Shown: piece after piece, positions 1 through 9,131 of the stretch | How the letters are laid out: the number at the start of each line of letters is the position of its first letter | Position numbering within the stretch: position 1 is the stretch's first letter | From: Weissella muntiaci | GTDB taxonomy: Bacteria; Bacillota; Bacilli; Lactobacillales; Lactobacillaceae | DNA length: 44,742 bases | NCBI RefSeq assembly: GCF_008107635.1 | Contig: NZ_SDGZ01000022.1 | Location: forward strand, 1-44,742 | Reading direction: 5' to 3' | The notes under the pieces: generated by a model | What the model saw: only the letters and a program-made list of their open reading frames with translations | What the model was told of the DNA's origin: nothing | Database searches by the model: none | Position numbers and translations under genes: made by a program

Positions 1-2
1 CA

Positions 3-566
3 ACGTCAGAATCAGAATCAGAATCAGAGTCAGAATCTAATTCTGAGTCAAACACGACAAGCGTGAGTCCTTCTGAATCAGAATCAGAATCAGAAAGTGC
101 GTCAATATCTGAATCGGAGAGCACATCAGAGTCAGAATCAACTTCTGAGTCAAACACGACGAGCGTGAGTCCTTCCGAATCAGCATCAGAATCAGAAAGT
201 GCGTCAACATCTGAATCTACAGACCAGACAGAGGGTGGTACATCAAACGTAGCATCTGCGACGGCCTCAAACGGCAGTGGTGAATCAACTGAGACACCGC
301 TTGTGTATCATACGTCATCAAATCAATCTATAAGTAGCAACTTAGGTGCTACTGAAGAATCAGGAACATCAGAAAGTGAACAAGTAAATAATGCTGAAAC
401 TGCAAAGATTGAGAACGGAAAAGAGAATAGCAAGAATGATAAGACAACTAAGAAGGGCGAATTTGACACTGAAGAGAAGGATGTGACACATTCAAGCTTT
501 GCGGGAGTTGAATTAGTATTAATTGCAATGTATGCAATTCTACGCAAGAAGAGGCGTGAAGAATAA
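3..566 (+). CDS. Ser-Glu-Ser repeat surface protein, 3' end only
   Basis: The reading frame is already open at the left edge (codons from base 3), so only the last 187 residues are present. The first ~75 residues are Ser-Glu/Ser-Thr dipeptide repeats, with one 102-bp unit seen twice (the TCTGAGTCAAACACGAC blocks at 42 and 144). A Ser/Thr/Asn-rich linker, a Lys/Glu-rich stretch and a tail follow. The tail has SSFAGVEL, about ten hydrophobic residues, then RKKRREE. This resembles a wall-anchor tail (hydrophobic segment plus basic end) but has no LPxTG motif. The last ~90 residues match the C-terminus of the complete protein at 2434-5841, so the two are tandem paralogues. It is likely a secreted, probably glycosylated adhesin. 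The signal peptide and binding head lie outside the window. Confidence 0.85.
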   Translation, partial: TSESESESESESNSESNTTSVSPSESESESESASISESESTSESESTSESNTTSVSPSESASESESASTSESTDQTEGGTSNVASATASNGSGESTETPLVYHTSSNQSISSNLGATEESGTSESEQVNNAETAKIENGKENSKNDKTTKKGEFDTEEKDVTHSSFAGVELVLIAMYAILRKKRREE

Positions 567-583
567 GACATTCGGGCAAAGGA

Positions 584-610
584 GAACGATGGTCCAAAAG
601 GCCATCGTTC
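584..610 (+). terminator. Stem-loop after the first SES-repeat gene
   Basis: A 9-bp perfect stem (GAACGATGG/CCATCGTTC) with a 9-nt loop begins 17 bp after the stop codon. No T-run follows, so it may act as a 3' stabilising hairpin or a weak terminator. An equivalent hairpin follows the paralogous gene (5857-5883), and both are followed by ATACATA. Confidence 0.5.
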
Positions 611-761
611 ATACATACAAGTGAACATCTAAAGCGAATTCACCGATGATGATCATAATAGGCTTGGTAAGAGATTATTTAGATATGAATATTGTGAAGG
701 TCGATGATGGATGTTTTAGGAAATACGGACATACTCTTTAAGTCCAAAAACAATATGAAAT

Positions 762-807
762 AAAATACGCCACTGAAATTATTTGAATAATTTCAGTGGC
801 GTATTTT
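762..807. terminator. Bidirectional rho-independent terminator
   Basis: A 19-bp perfect inverted repeat has arms at 762-780 and 789-807 and an 8-nt loop. It carries A-tracts on the 5' side and T-tracts on the 3' side, so it can work in both directions. It lies between the convergent SES-repeat gene (+) and the MarR-type gene (-). Confidence 0.9.
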
Positions 808-883
808 ATTATGATTGACTTGATAACTGCAGCTATCTAAGGAGGCAGTTTCAAGTCAATTCTATATCGTTACTTGAGTTTCT

Positions 884-1312
884 TTAGCTGATTGATTTGA
901 TTAATTTGTTCATTAGAACCGTTAATGTCGCCCATTCGTCATCTGAAAGGTCACTACTTTCCGTTAATACATCTGGGAGTTTAGACATCAATTTCCGCGT
1001 TTCAACACCTTTTTGAGTTAAAGTAATATCTACAATTCGTTCGTCTGAAACGCGTCGGACACGTTGAATTAACTCAGCAGCTTCCATGCGCTTTAGCAAT
1101 GGTGTTAAGGTGCCACTACCAAGATCGAGATAAACGCCGATCTCGTTCACCGTTAAATGTTGTTTTTCAAAAAGAATTATAAGCACCAAGTACTGAGGAT
1201 AGGTCAGATTGTGCTCTTTAAGTAATGGTTGATATAGACGCTGAATTGAACGTGAAGCTACATACGTCGAAAAACAGACATGATCATCAAGTGATCGCAT
1301 TGAATCGTTCAT
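884..1312 (-). CDS. ohrR: OhrR-like MarR-family peroxide-sensing repressor
   Basis: A 142-aa winged-helix MarR protein. I start it at the ATG at 1312 because GGGAGG lies 7 nt upstream; the longer frame to 1360 has no such site. The N-terminus reads LDDHVCFSTY. Cys13, Tyr27 and Tyr38 fall where the reactive Cys15 and its Tyr29/Tyr40 partners lie in Bacillus OhrR (established for that family). The recognition-helix segment SGTLTPLLKRMEAAELI and the wing RRVSDERIVDITLT are typical of the OhrR branch. Family members repress an organic-hydroperoxide reductase gene (ohr). No ohr gene is next to it here, so the target is elsewhere or different. It reads convergently to the SES adhesin gene and shares its terminator. 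Confidence 0.85.
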   Translation of the reverse strand: MNDSMRSLDDHVCFSTYVASRSIQRLYQPLLKEHNLTYPQYLVLIILFEKQHLTVNEIGVYLDLGSGTLTPLLKRMEAAELIQRVRRVSDERIVDITLTQKGVETRKLMSKLPDVLTESSDLSDDEWATLTVLMNKLIKSIS

Positions 1313-2433
1313 GAAAGACCTCCCAAAAGGGTTACTAAGGTTAATTTGTAAATCGATCACGATACTATTGATTTATTATCTAATCGTTGACGTGATTTAC
1401 TTGATTGTAAAGCATTTTTACCGTTTAGGTCAATATGAGGATACCAATTGTGAAACCTAAGATTATTTTGAAATTGATTTATCAGAACTAAAAAGATGTA
1501 TCAGTAGGTGTATAGATATTTATTGGAGGGTGGTTTGTTGAATTATATTCATTGATAGGTCTGCTGATCTTTCAACGTAATTCAAAAAAATAATAAGTTA
1601 TAATACTGATATTGATAATATTTTTGTATATAAGAATAAAGTAGAATTAAAGTCGAATGAATTGTGAATCAATTGTGAATTTGGTTACGAAAATTGAATT
1701 ATTTTGTTAACATTAATTATGTTAGGAAGTCATATATGGAACGTTTATGAATTGTAAGACTAAACGGTGTTCTTATATTATTTGCCCTAGAATTAATGAT
1801 ATTTAGATTTTTGAGTAGGGAAACTTTATAAATCTTTGTTCATTTACTGAATTAAAGCAGTATCAGTTTTAATCCGGTTTTGAGATCCTCTTAGAAAAGA
1901 ATTAAGAAATATTCATATTGAATATTGTAGAACGGAGTAGTTTTTCTGCTTGTATGATTGCGCGGAGAGAGAGGTATTGAATGTACGTAAAATAATTAAT
2001 GAATAGTTTACCTACCAATATGTTCATGTTGATAATCAGCAAATTACCTGTTAAGAGTAAGACCTTAAATGATTGAAGAGTGGGGCCACTTTGAAAAGAG
2101 TATTATCATTTGTGGGCGGTAAAAAGGACTTGAAGCATAACATGAGATCGGAATGTGAATTGAATTCAATAATTATATTTACAGATGTTTTAAAACGAGT
2201 GGTAATGAGAGCCGGATAAATCGTTAGTTCGTTTACTGATACTTACCAAATGAAGAATCAAAGATATCAAGTTGATGAATTAAACTAGTTATTTTGTGAG
2301 AATCACCCAATTAAAGAAAGCCTGAGTAGATTAATTTTTCGTCGAAGTAGAAAACTTCTTTCTAATTTCGGCGAAAAAAATTTACATGCCACCGATCGAA
2401 CGGTCGTTAAAGTGATTGAAAGGACTATCGAAA
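1313..2433. other. Long AT-rich intergenic region upstream of the lectin-SES adhesin
   Basis: About 1.1 kb with no supportable ORF on either strand. It contains a small inverted repeat, TTTAC-6-GTAAA (1396-1411), upstream of the OhrR-like gene. It also has an 11-bp tandem repeat of AATTGTGAATC at 1660-1680, with a third AATTGTGAA near 1446. Just before the adhesin gene there is a leader hairpin (2338-2375) and an ACCGATCGAACGGT palindrome-like site (2391-2404). It probably holds the promoter and control region of the adhesin gene, but I could not assign a clear -35/-10 pair. Confidence 0.5.
2338..2375 (+). promoter_or_regulatory. Leader hairpin upstream of lectin-SES adhesin gene
   Basis: TTCGTCGAA (2338-2346) pairs with TTCGGCGAA (2367-2375) with one G-U pair, and an inner AGAA/TTCT helix. 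It ends about 58 nt before the start codon, inside the likely 5' leader. It could be an attenuator or an mRNA-stability element. It is followed by A-rich rather than T-rich sequence, so it is not a classical terminator on this strand. Confidence 0.35.
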
Positions 2434-5400
2434 ATGAAATTCAAAAAATTACTATCAAACATGGATAACAAATATAAACTTCGCAAAAAAATGTACAAGT
2501 CAGGTAAGACATGGTTAGTCGCCGGAATGATATTTATGGGTGGTGTCGGTGCAATCGGGGTTGGCTCAGTAATTGCAGATAATATCCAACAGACAAGTGC
2601 GGCTAAATCAGACGATATTTCAGGACTATCTGCATTTGAGAAACAGAAGTATCAATTAGTCGGTGGTGAAACTGTTAATTTGGCATCGGATACGGCAGTT
2701 GTTTCAAGCGGTAACGAAGCAGGAAGTTGGTTTAATGCTAACGGTGATGCCACTGCTGTTGGTGATGGTGAATATTCCTTGATTGGGAGTGGCAAAAATC
2801 TTTCTGGACAAGCAATCTTTGATGGTCATCTCGATATGTCGGAAAGTTGGGAAATTTCAGGTAGTTTTGATTTTGCTGATGTATGGGGATCGGGATATAA
2901 CGGATGGGAGATTGGTGATGGTGCTGGTCTAGTTATATCTGGAGCATCTCCAGCTGAATTGGCAAAGGGTGGATCGGGAAGTTCATTTGGTATTGGTGGG
3001 GTTGGTGATTCGATTGTCGCAGCTATTGATACTCACGTAAATTCTAAGAAGGAAACAGCAACTGCCGCTAATGGCGTTAAATATACGGTACCTGCTGATG
3101 GTAGTTTAAAAGCTGGTAACAACAATCCTGGAACGCTGGCACGAGCAAGCACTCTTAATAGTACTCAAGTTCTTGACGCTGGTAAATCAGCAAGTGGCGA
3201 TAGTATATATAGTCGTGGTGGTAATCCGACGAATAATTCTTCTGGACAATCTGTTGTCAAGTTTATGTCTACAGATTCATCTGGATCGACGGTATCAAAT
3301 AATATTGGATTAAAAGCTTACGCACCATCAACTGGAAAAGATTCTTATACATCAGGTACTGGTGAGCGATATGAGGCCAGTTGGACACCTAACGGAACAG
3401 TCACTTCTGATGGACATTTGCAAGGAACATTGAGTGTAACTTACTATGGACACTCAAACTATGCTGATGGGTTCACTATTTCAACAATTTACAATGCGCC
3501 TGCGAGTGCGTCTGTTGGAATGACCGCATCAAGTGGGGACAGTACCGGTGCAGTTACCGGAAAGATTTCCAAAATGTCTGGTACTTTGAAGAAAACGGAT
3601 GTTCACGTGACTTACGAGGGATTACCTGACTCTAAGAAACTAGCAGAATCAACTGTTACTGCCAACGTTGGTCAAACTCTTGAGGCCACAGAAACTGGTG
3701 AGGGAGACTTAGATGTTGAGTTAGAGACACCTAAGATTCCTGGTTATCACGTTGAAAAAGTTACTGGATTAAAGGACAATGAAGTTTCGTCAAGTGAAGA
3801 TGGAAATAATATGGTTGTTCAATACGTTGCTAATGGTCAAAGTGCCCAATTATCGGCAACTGGTGATTACAATGGTAAATATCCAATCGGTGATGAAATT
3901 GAAGAAGTGACAGGTGTATCTGATGGAGATATTGCGTTTGCAACAACTGATGATGATTTAACAATTGCGGGCTTTACTTATACGGTCGAAGGACCAGATG
4001 GTGAAGTGTATGACACCTTAGCGGATGCAGTTGCGGCTAATCCAACATTTGATTCAAATTCATTTGATGCGGAGGAATCTGAAGATCCTATTCCACAGAA
4101 CTTTACGGTAAATTACGTTGCTAATATTCAAAAGGCAATTGTGAACTATGAGGAAGAAGATACTGGTAAGATTGTTGATACTGTAGCAATTAGTGGAAAA
4201 TCATTGTCAAATATTTCAGATGTGTTTACGGCAGATGGTGAGACATATACGATTGTCACCGATGGAACTTTGTACATGAAGTTTAATCAGGACGATGAGA
4301 CTGATCAAGAATTTACCGTCATTGTGGAACCAGATACGACATCAGAATCAGAAAGTGTGTCAATATCAGAATCGGAGAGCGCATCTGAGTCAGAAGCGTC
4401 AGAATCAGAAAGCGCCTCAACATCCGAATCGACAAGTACATCGGAGAGTACATCAACATCGGAATCAGTAAGTACATCAGAATCGGAAAGTGCATCTGAG
4501 TCAGAAGCATCAGAATCAGAAAGCACCTCAACATCCGAATCAACAAGTACATCAGAGAGTACATCAACGTCGGAGTCAGTAAGTACATCAGAATCGTTGA
4601 GTGCGTCTGAATCAGAAGCCTCAGAGTCAGAAAGTGCCTCAACATCCGAATCAACAAGTACATCAGAGAGTACATCAACATCGGAGTCAGTAAGTACATC
4701 AGAATCGGAGAGTGCATCTGAGTCAGAAGCCTCAGAGTCAGAAAGCGCCTCAACATCCGAATCAACAAGTACATCAGAGAGTACATCAACGTCGGAGTCG
4801 GTAAGTACATCCGAATCGGAGAGTGCATCTGAGTCAGAAGCGTCAGAATCAGAAAGCGCCTCAACATCCGAATCAACAAGTACATCAGAGAGTACATCAA
4901 CATCGGAGTCAGTAAGTACATCAGAATCGGAAAGTGCATCTGAGTCAGAAGCATCAGAATCAGAAAGCGCCTCAACATCCGAATCAACAAGTACATCAGA
5001 GAGTACATCAACGTCGGAGTCAGTAAGTACATCGGAATCAGAGAGTGCATCTGAGTCAGAAGCGTCAGAATCAGAAAGCGCCTCAACATCCGAATCGACA
5101 AGCACATCAGAGAGTACATCGACATCAGAGTCAGAAAGTGCATCAACATCAGAGTCAATTAGCACATCAATATCAGAAAGCACTTCAAATTCTGAATCAA
5201 ACACAACAAGTACAAGTGCCTCAGAATCAGAGAGTGCATCTATTTCTGAATCGATATCTACTTCGAGCTCAGAAAGTACATCGACCTCAGAGTCAGAGAG
5301 TACTTCAATATCGGAAAGCACATCAAACTCGGATTCAAATACAACAAGTTTGAGTCCGTCTGAATCGGAGAGTACGTCGACATCAATGTCTGAGTCAGAA

Positions 5401-5841
5401 AGTACATCAACGTCCGAATCATTGTCAATATCAGAAAGTACGTCAATATCGGAAGCAAACTCGAGCTCAGAATCAAATACTGCAAGTACAAGTTCTTCAG
5501 ATGCTGAGACTACGGGGAATATAGCTTCGGAGACGGCTTCAAATAGTGGAAATGGATCAGCAGCTGGGACACCACTTGTCTATCGTACATCTGCTAATCA
5601 GGGTGCAAGTACGAGTTCTGTTGAAACTGTTGCAGATTCTTCTCCAGTGACATCAACGGAGGATTCGAGTGATAATTCTGAAACTACAGCGGATAAGAAA
5701 GATACAACAAATAAAAATCAGACCACTAAGAAGAGTGAATCTAAGGCAGATGATAAGAAAGCCAAGCATTCAAGCTTTGCGGGAGTTGAGTTAATATTGT
5801 TTGTATTGTATACAATTTTGCGTAGAAGAAGAGATGAATAA
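2434..5841 (+). CDS. KxYKxGKxW-signal lectin-like SES-repeat adhesin
   Basis: 1135 aa. I start at ATG 2434 because AAAGGA lies about 9 nt upstream; a TTG at 2416 would add six residues. The signal peptide carries the KMYKSGKTW motif (residues 19-27) followed by a hydrophobic core. Residues ~75-390 resemble an L-type lectin-like adhesin domain: [10 protein letters not shown], then [16 protein letters not shown], and near its end [14 protein letters not shown]. Two MucBP-like beta modules follow (~390-465 and ~560-630). Residues ~635-1025 are Ser-Glu/Ser-Thr repeats with seven 37-aa units. The tail is SSFAGVEL, a short hydrophobic stretch and RRRRDE, with no LPxTG. It is likely exported, bound to the cell surface and O-glycosylated (inference), with the head binding a glycan. 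The glycosyltransferase at 6431 is its likely partner. Confidence 0.9.
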   Translation: MKFKKLLSNMDNKYKLRKKMYKSGKTWLVAGMIFMGGVGAIGVGSVIADNIQQTSAAKSDDISGLSAFEKQKYQLVGGETVNLASDTAVVSSGNEAGSWFNANGDATAVGDGEYSLIGSGKNLSGQAIFDGHLDMSESWEISGSFDFADVWGSGYNGWEIGDGAGLVISGASPAELAKGGSGSSFGIGGVGDSIVAAIDTHVNSKKETATAANGVKYTVPADGSLKAGNNNPGTLARASTLNSTQVLDAGKSASGDSIYSRGGNPTNNSSGQSVVKFMSTDSSGSTVSNNIGLKAYAPSTGKDSYTSGTGERYEASWTPNGTVTSDGHLQGTLSVTYYGHSNYADGFTISTIYNAPASASVGMTASSGDSTGAVTGKISKMSGTLKKTDVHVTYEGLPDSKKLAESTVTANVGQTLEATETGEGDLDVELETPKIPGYHVEKVTGLKDNEVSSSEDGNNMVVQYVANGQSAQLSATGDYNGKYPIGDEIEEVTGVSDGDIAFATTDDDLTIAGFTYTVEGPDGEVYDTLADAVAANPTFDSNSFDAEESEDPIPQNFTVNYVANIQKAIVNYEEEDTGKIVDTVAISGKSLSNISDVFTADGETYTIVTDGTLYMKFNQDDETDQEFTVIVEPDTTSESESVSISESESASESEASESESASTSESTSTSESTSTSESVSTSESESASESEASESESTSTSESTSTSESTSTSESVSTSESLSASESEASESESASTSESTSTSESTSTSESVSTSESESASESEASESESASTSESTSTSESTSTSESVSTSESESASESEASESESASTSESTSTSESTSTSESVSTSESESASESEASESESASTSESTSTSESTSTSESVSTSESESASESEASESESASTSESTSTSESTSTSESESASTSESISTSISESTSNSESNTTSTSASESESASISESISTSSSESTSTSESESTSISESTSNSDSNTTSLSPSESESTSTSMSESESTSTSESLSISESTSISEANSSSESNTASTSSSDAETTGNIASETASNSGNGSAAGTPLVYRTSANQGASTSSVETVADSSPVTSTEDSSDNSETTADKKDTTNKNQTTKKSESKADDKKAKHSSFAGVELILFVLYTILRRRRDE
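4381..5157 (+). repeat. Seven tandem 111-bp repeats in the adhesin gene
   Basis: The block starting GC(A/G)TCTGA recurs at 4381, 4492, 4603, 4714, 4825, 4936 and 5047, exactly 111 bp (37 codons) apart. Each unit encodes Ser alternating with Glu, Thr, Ala or Val. Copies are near-identical, with mostly third-base differences; copy 3 has Leu in place of Glu and the last copy diverges at its end. Such arrays change length by slippage or recombination. Confidence 0.95.
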
Positions 5842-5856
5842 AGTATTAAGCAAATC

Positions 5857-5883
5857 GAGCAATGACATAATTTGTCATTGCTC
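5857..5883 (+). terminator. Stem-loop after lectin-SES adhesin gene
   Basis: An 11-bp perfect stem (GAGCAATGACA/TGTCATTGCTC) with a 5-nt loop begins 15 bp after the stop codon. No T-run follows. It matches the placement of the hairpin at 584-610 after the paralogous gene. Confidence 0.55.
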
Positions 5884-6026
5884 ATACATATAATTGATGA
5901 AGTACTGTTTTTGAAGAAAGTTTTACTGAGTAAGTTAAAAAAGCGGGACTGAAAATGAGAAAGCAAGCAGATATCTCAAAAGTCGCAAATTTATTTAGAT
6001 AGCCGGTTTTTGGTGATTCTTTTGGG

Positions 6027-6415
6027 CTTGAAATCTAAAAAGCATTTAGTATTATAACGACCGGTAATCCTGCCTCTAAATTATATATTTATGGTTATAT
6101 TTCGGATCAAAATCTTAATAAGAGATTATAAGAGCAGATAAAGGAGTTAAACCTTGCAGATAATATAACCTTTAAGGAGTATACTCTGTCTAAGGATGAA
6201 ATCTATCAGGATGCACAATTGTTAATTATGACGGGTCGCAATGAAGGATGGGTACATTGTAGATTTCGGTGATTAAGAGAAGTTAGCTAAAAAAGTTAGG
6301 AATTATTATCCGATGATAATAAACGGATAAGCTTCTCTCGATATGGAATGAATGCAATCATTCGATCTTAATGCAAACAAGCTCCGCTGGGGGAGAATTG
6401 CTAGAAAAATTGTAA
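6027..6415 (+). pseudogene. Decayed GT4 (GtfA-like) glycosyltransferase, C-terminal remnant
   Basis: Translating through stops recovers a glycosyltransferase. LE-stop-KAFSII leads into KLYIYGYISDQNLNKRL, a TAA at 6129-6131, then LNLADNITFKEYTLSKDE and LLIMTGRNEGW up to 6251. This is the GT4 nucleotide-sugar half ending at the EGF/EGW motif. The frame then jumps to GYIVDFGD, a stop, and EKLAKKVR, shifting again to LLSDDNKRISFSRYG, and closes with LLEKL and TAA at 6413-6415. About 60 residues after EGW are missing, so it has an internal deletion, frameshifts and stops. Its end lies 15 bp before the next glycosyltransferase gene. It was probably once the first member of a GT4 pair like 31355/32891. 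Confidence 0.8.
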
Positions 6416-6430
6416 AAAATAGGTGGGGAA

Positions 6431-8899
6431 ATGCATTACTTTTTGACGAATAAATTTGAGTATAACTTGTCTGGGATTGAACATGCCCAATTATATCGGT
6501 GGCGTATGTTTACTGACCTAAAGGTAGAATCCAAAATAATTACCTTTGATTTTACTCCGGAACTCGATCGATTTCTATTTAGACACGGCATCGGCCGATC
6601 GTTATCTTTGAATATGTTTGATTGCTGGCAGAATGTTTTACAATCGGCTATCCAAGAGAATGAGTTTGAAAATGATTTTCCAAATTTGAGACTTCGTTTT
6701 GAATATTACGGACCTAGAACAACGCCTAATTATTTGCTAAGTAAGAATAAGATAAAGCTAGTTCAATATTTTGATGATAATCAACAACTTATGACCGAGG
6801 ATCACTGGGATATTCGTGGGTTTCGTTCACTAAGGCTTGATTTCTCGGATGGTAACATAATTAAACGAAGCTGGTATGATCTCGATGGGAACGTTGTATT
6901 AACTGAGATCAATGGGCAATTGACGATTACCGAACATAATCCACAATTTGCAAGTACTGGTAATAATACTTTTACAAGCTGGCAACAACTGAAAGTTGCA
7001 TGGTTAGACTTCTTGGTAAGTCGTGATAACGATGCAGTATTGTATATTGATCGAGCTGAATATGTTACACCGATCGTACTTGCCATGGAAAATAAGGCTG
7101 TGCCGGTATATATTATTTTGCATAGTGCACATACTAAAGATCGCAATGATCCAATGGGTGCCCCCTTTAATGAGATTCGTCAATTAGAGATAGATCGTAA
7201 AGAACGATGGTCTGCATACATTGCATCAACGCCACAACAAGCTAAAGACTTCGAAGTAAGAAGTGGCATAAAGACTTACACGATTCCTGTAAGTCAGGTT
7301 TCACAAACGGCGATTCCACTAGCACAAAAACCAAAATCAATTCGAAATTTGGTGTATACTTCCCGAATATCTCGAGAAAAGCGTATTGAAGATGCCATTT
7401 ATGCAGTGGAAAAGTTAGTAAAGAAATATCCAGATATAAAATTACGCATTTATGGCTATGTGACTGATGGTGAATACAATAAAGAACTTTACACGATGAT
7501 TAAAAGATTGCAACTTGAGGAAAACGTTTATTTACTTCCATACCAAGTTGATCGAACGGATATTTTTTCCCAGGCGGATATTTTTATTCTTACAAGTGAA
7601 TATGAAGGCTTCAATATGTCGATGTTGGAGGCGGCCGCTTATGGCGTTCCAACGGTTGCGTATGACGTGAAATACGGTCCAGCACATTTGAATGAACAGC
7701 TAAAGACTGGCGCTTTGGTTGAATCGGGAAACATTGATGCCTTGGCTAAGCAAATAAATGCATTGATTGAAGATGATGAAGGCTATAAAATTCAGCAAAG
7801 TCAGAGTCAAGCACAAGCAATTAAACAATTTGGAAGTAAAGTTGTTGGTCAAAAATGGCAAAATTTTCTTGAGAAAGAAGCATTAATTAGAGAATCTAGA
7901 CGGTGGGTCTATGATTTTGATTTTTCATCGAATCATAATGCATTGGCACCTGCCAATTTGGCGATTGGACAATATGCACAAGATGAAGGTTTCAGTCCGC
8001 TCTCATATCCTGAGGTAATTAATATGGATCGAGATAGTAAGCTAGAGAATATTAATATGGGCGACATTGTTCTAACTGGTTACCCAAGTTTTTATAAAAC
8101 AATGCCTACGGTCTTACAATATGATTTGGATTTGGCTCGGAAAATTAAGCAAATGGGTGCAAAGCTGATCATGTTGGTGGAAGATAGTCTTAGTCTTCGT
8201 GAATTAACAAATTTTGTGGAAAATGAATTAGCGACTTTGAATGTCGCAGACATTTTAATGGTTTTGACTGAGCAAATGAAAGGTGAGCTTATATCATTAG
8301 GTATTAAAACACCAATTTTAGTGCAAAGCCCTTATCCTCTACCAAAGGGGAATATAAGCGCAAGTAGTAATTATAGTGGTATTAGAACAAAAGAGATTTT
8401 ATATTCTGGGAACTTGACGAAAGCTCCCTTTCTGGAAAGCATTGCGGTAGAGGTCGATGTTTTTGGTCCACGTATTAGTGAAAAAATGAGACAGAATTAT
8501 AAAATAAGGTACCATGGGAGTGTACCATTCTCTCAATTGATGGCAAAGCTACGTGATTTTAGAGGCTTTGGTTTGGTTTGGGATGGTGGGGATGTTCCGA
8601 TTAAGACAGATACGGGTCGCTACACTAGGTATAATTTTCCATATAAAGCGAGCCAATATCTGGCACTTGAGATGCCTTTGATTGCATGGTCAGGGTCTGC
8701 TATTAGTGGATTTATTCTGGAGCATAATTGTGGAATATTAATCAATAACATGTCTGAATTGAAAAACCGGATGGAACAGTTATCACAACAAGAAATATCA
8801 AATATGGCTATGAACGCAAAAAGATTGTCAAAGATGGTAACAGAAGGAACCAGTTTCAAGAGTGATCTAAATCGAGCCATAAGCTGGGTACAGGACTGA
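6431..8899 (+). CDS. GtfA-like GT4 fused to Gtf3-like glycosyltransferase
   Basis: 822 aa, cytoplasmic, no signal peptide. Residues 1-~485 are a GtfA/TarM-like GT-B retaining transferase: NLSGIEHAQLYR near the N-terminus (compare NSGIEHAQLKR in 32891), SRISREKR in the donor site, and the EX7E motif in EYEGFNMSMLEAAAYG (E392, E400). Residues ~490-822 resemble Gtf3, which adds the second sugar to streptococcal serine-rich adhesins: ILYSGNLTKAPFL, GFGLVWDGGD (~712), RYNFPYKASQYLAL (~733), and PLIAWSGSAISGFI. In streptococci these activities are separate proteins, so one polypeptide may prime and then extend the glycan. It follows the SES adhesins and a decayed GT4, with AGGTGGGG just before the ATG. 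Likely acceptors are the Ser-Glu repeat proteins upstream (inference). Confidence 0.88.
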   Translation: MHYFLTNKFEYNLSGIEHAQLYRWRMFTDLKVESKIITFDFTPELDRFLFRHGIGRSLSLNMFDCWQNVLQSAIQENEFENDFPNLRLRFEYYGPRTTPNYLLSKNKIKLVQYFDDNQQLMTEDHWDIRGFRSLRLDFSDGNIIKRSWYDLDGNVVLTEINGQLTITEHNPQFASTGNNTFTSWQQLKVAWLDFLVSRDNDAVLYIDRAEYVTPIVLAMENKAVPVYIILHSAHTKDRNDPMGAPFNEIRQLEIDRKERWSAYIASTPQQAKDFEVRSGIKTYTIPVSQVSQTAIPLAQKPKSIRNLVYTSRISREKRIEDAIYAVEKLVKKYPDIKLRIYGYVTDGEYNKELYTMIKRLQLEENVYLLPYQVDRTDIFSQADIFILTSEYEGFNMSMLEAAAYGVPTVAYDVKYGPAHLNEQLKTGALVESGNIDALAKQINALIEDDEGYKIQQSQSQAQAIKQFGSKVVGQKWQNFLEKEALIRESRRWVYDFDFSSNHNALAPANLAIGQYAQDEGFSPLSYPEVINMDRDSKLENINMGDIVLTGYPSFYKTMPTVLQYDLDLARKIKQMGAKLIMLVEDSLSLRELTNFVENELATLNVADILMVLTEQMKGELISLGIKTPILVQSPYPLPKGNISASSNYSGIRTKEILYSGNLTKAPFLESIAVEVDVFGPRISEKMRQNYKIRYHGSVPFSQLMAKLRDFRGFGLVWDGGDVPIKTDTGRYTRYNFPYKASQYLALEMPLIAWSGSAISGFILEHNCGILINNMSELKNRMEQLSQQEISNMAMNAKRLSKMVTEGTSFKSDLNRAISWVQD

Positions 8900-8940
8900 T
8901 GGCTGGAACTTTATATAAATAGAATATCGTAAAAATAGCT

Positions 8941-8967
8941 AGCACATCTTGATGGATGTGCTTTTTG
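8941..8967 (+). terminator. Rho-independent terminator after the fusion glycosyltransferase
   Basis: The stem AGCACATC/GATGTGCT (8941-8948, 8955-8962) has a 6-nt loop and is followed by TTTTGATT. It lies about 42 bp after the stop codon. Confidence 0.75.
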
Positions 8968-9049
8968 ATTATCATCAAAAATACAATTTATGGAGCTAAT
9001 CTGCTTGAGTTAGCTTTATCAGTTAAGAAGCGAACACCAAGCTAATTAT

Positions 9050-9078
9050 TTGTAGGTAAGATGTCAATCTAATAAAAT
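9050..9078 (+). promoter_or_regulatory. Sigma-70-type promoter for the SDR gene
   Basis: TTGTAG (9050-9055), a 17-bp spacer and TAAAAT (9073-9078). It lies 54 bp before the ATG and is followed by a cre-like box. Confidence 0.65.
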
Positions 9079-9084
9079 GAGCTT

Positions 9085-9098
9085 TGTAAACGGTTACT
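9085..9098 (+). promoter_or_regulatory. cre-like CcpA site downstream of the SDR promoter
   Basis: TGTAAACGGTTACT matches the catabolite-responsive consensus TGWNANCGNTNWCA at all but the last base. It sits just past the -10 box, at or after the expected transcription start, where CcpA binding normally represses. This predicts glucose repression of the SDR gene (inference). Confidence 0.6.
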
Positions 9099-9131
9099 TT
9101 AAAAAATGTTTTATAGAGGGGGCTCAAAGTG

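Noticed and set aside
4305-5321. Long minus-strand ORFs (338 and 279 aa) through the SES repeats
   Set aside because: They are products of the repeat composition (Asp/Ser or Leu/Met-rich antisense of Ser-Glu codons), have no ribosome site and overlap a clear adhesin gene.
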